A stretch of 7,473 nucleotides of DNA. Source: an uncultured Clostridia bacterium. GTDB lineage: Bacteria > Bacillota > Clostridia > Peptostreptococcales > Acidaminobacteraceae. The notes beneath the pieces were generated by a model. The model did not search any database, had not been told where the DNA came from, and was given only the letters and a program-made list of their open reading frames with translations. How positions within the stretch are numbered: the first letter of the stretch is position 1; each line of letters begins with the position of its first letter. The stretch covers positions 1 through 7,473 of the forward strand of contig CALFKA010000056.1 of the NCBI GenBank assembly GCA_937880545.1. Direction: 5' to 3'. Position numbers and translations under genes: made by a program. Shown one piece after another: positions 6,135 to 7,473 of this stretch.

Positions 6135-7473
6135 GAACAAGCTTCTGCCTGTAAATTCCTTGGGAATCTCAAGATCGAGCAGCTTCAATATAGTCGGAGC
6201 CAGATCACTGAGGATCCCATCTTCTCTTAGTGGTGTATCTTTTGCAAGGGAGATAATTAGCGGCACTGGATTGGTACTGTGCATGGTCAGAACCTCGTTG
6301 TGCTCTCCCACCATCTGCTCTGCATTTCCATGATCTGCGGTGATGATAAACGACATCCCTTCTTCTTCGAGTACTTTTGTAATTTCGCCAAGACACTGAT
6401 CAACAGCTCGCACCGCCTCCACTGCTGCTGAAAAATCTCCCGTATGGCCTACCATGTCCGGATTGGCAAAGTTTACAAGATAGAAGCTGATGTCCTTTTG
6501 TCTCAGCGCCTTGATCAACTCATCCTTGACGCCAAAAGCGCTCATCGATGGCTGGAGATCATAAGTTGCCACTTTTGGCGAGTGGACGAGAATCCTCGTC
6601 TCTCCTTCAAAAGGATCTTCTCTTCCTCCGTTAAAGAAAAATGTAATGTGAGGATATTTTTCCGTCTCTGCCACCCGAAACTGCTTGAGCCCCTTTTGGG
6701 AGAGGTAGCTGCCCAGTGTGTTGTCAATCGTCTCGTGTGGATAGAAGACATGCACCCCTTCAAAAGTGTCATCATAGACACTCATGCAGTAGTAGTCGAG
6801 CATGAGTTCTTTATGCTCAAAGGCATCAAAGTTTTTCTGTGTCAGCGCACGTGTCATTTCCCTTGCTCTGTCCGGGCGAAAGTTGTAGAAGATAACTACA
6901 TTTCCGGGTCGAATCGTGCCTTCGGGATCTACGATGACAGGTAGCACAAATTCATCGGTGACATCTTGCCTGTAAGAAGCCTCCATGTATTCTGTGGCAG
7001 AGTCTGTCCTCGTGGCGTCATTGCCAACCAATGCATCGTACGCCAGCTTGACTCGCTCCCATCGATTGTCACGATCCATCGCATAATAGCGTCCACTGAT
7101 CGTAGCAATTTTCCCAAGACCGAGATCTTTCATAAATGCTTCTGTTTCGGCGAGTGTCTTCTTCCCGCTATGGGGATCGGTATCGCGACCATCCAAGAAG
7201 GCATGGACATAGACACTCTCTATCCCCACTTCTTTTGCATGTTGGATCAGTGAATGTAGATGGTATGTATGGGAGTGTACACCGCCTTCAGAAAGGAGCC
7301 CTAAAAAGTGGATCTTTCCGTTTTCAGCAGCATGCAAAAATGCCTGCTTTACTTCCGGCATCTGATAGAAGACTCCGGAAGCCATTTCTCTGGAAATGCG
7401 AAGGAGAGGCTGATAGATCACGCGACCGGCACCAATGTTGAGGTGACCGACTTCCGAATTTCCCATCTGTCCG
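6132..7473 (-). CDS. gpmI: 2,3-bisphosphoglycerate-independent phosphoglycerate mutase (5' end outside window)
   Basis: Interconverts 3- and 2-phosphoglycerate through a phosphoserine enzyme using two Mn2+, the step just before enolase. About 446 residues are visible. The frame is still open at the right edge, and the first Met in it is internal because it precedes the active-site serine motif MGNSEVGH, which lies near residue 62 in full-length enzymes. About 58-60 N-terminal residues, including the first metal ligands, are therefore missing only because of the window edge. Counting from that Met, other motifs are DGRDTDP (92-98), GRYYAMDRD (125-133), NFRPDRAREMTR (195-206), EKYPH with K270, NPDMVGH with D337 and H341, ADHGN with D378 and H379, and HSTNP with H396. 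The stop overlaps the eno ribosome site. It is of the alkaline phosphatase superfamily and unrelated to the cofactor-dependent GpmA. Confidence 0.97.
   Translation of the reverse strand, partial: GQMGNSEVGHLNIGAGRVIYQPLLRISREMASGVFYQMPEVKQAFLHAAENGKIHFLGLLSEGGVHSHTYHLHSLIQHAKEVGIESVYVHAFLDGRDTDPHSGKKTLAETEAFMKDLGLGKIATISGRYYAMDRDNRWERVKLAYDALVGNDATRTDSATEYMEASYRQDVTDEFVLPVIVDPEGTIRPGNVVIFYNFRPDRAREMTRALTQKNFDAFEHKELMLDYYCMSVYDDTFEGVHVFYPHETIDNTLGSYLSQKGLKQFRVAETEKYPHITFFFNGGREDPFEGETRILVHSPKVATYDLQPSMSAFGVKDELIKALRQKDISFYLVNFANPDMVGHTGDFSAAVEAVRAVDQCLGEITKVLEEEGMSFIITADHGNAEQMVGEHNEVLTMHSTNPVPLIISLAKDTPLREDGILSDLAPTILKLLDLEIPKEFTGRSLF

Noticed and set aside
6444..6944. A 166-codon open frame on the + strand opposite gpmI
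   Set aside because: It lies wholly inside the well-supported gpmI gene on the other strand, shows no recognisable domain, and is best read as a shadow of that gene's codon use.

Overview
The window looks like core chromosome from a low-to-middle GC Firmicute (Bacillota), most likely an anaerobic clostridium-like bacterium. The clues are the gpmI-eno-secG gene order, strong AGGAGG ribosome binding sites, a glutamine-type NAD synthetase C-terminus, a membrane pyrophosphatase with potassium-dependent signature residues, and a small UlaG-like metallo-hydrolase of a kind common in clostridia. Base composition is near 50% GC by eye. The genus cannot be fixed from this sequence.

Layout. On the + strand, the 3' part of nadE (NAD+ synthase, cut by the left edge) overlaps by 4 bases an MBL-fold hydrolase gene. 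This pair converges on a minus-strand cluster, and a perfect 11-bp hairpin fills the 24-base gap between the facing stop codons. Reading the minus strand in its own direction (right to left in window coordinates): gpmI (cut by the right edge) and eno are 8 bases apart and form the end of a glycolytic operon, closed by a weak terminator-like hairpin at about 4814-4834. A 167-base gap before secG holds a good sigma-A-type promoter. secG and hppA are 9 bases apart and are surely co-transcribed. A textbook terminator follows hppA, and a threonine/serine dehydratase gene begins 12 bases beyond its T-tract.

Function. GpmI and enolase carry out consecutive steps of lower glycolysis (3-phosphoglycerate to 2-phosphoglycerate to phosphoenolpyruvate). 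SecG is the small subunit of the SecYEG protein translocon. HppA is a multi-spanning ion pump driven by pyrophosphate; its residues point to the potassium-dependent class and are compatible with Na+ pumping. The dehydratase deaminates threonine or serine to 2-oxo acids. NadE makes the NAD+ that glycolysis consumes as redox carrier. The MBL hydrolase has no assigned substrate.

I see no mobile element, CRISPR array, RNA gene or novel multi-gene system. The points worth a second look are small: a uniform and short Shine-Dalgarno spacing in all five genes whose starts are visible, stop codons fused to Shine-Dalgarno sites, the terminator sitting directly on the dehydratase leader, the placement of hppA behind secG, and phased TCGA motifs upstream of the secG promoter.
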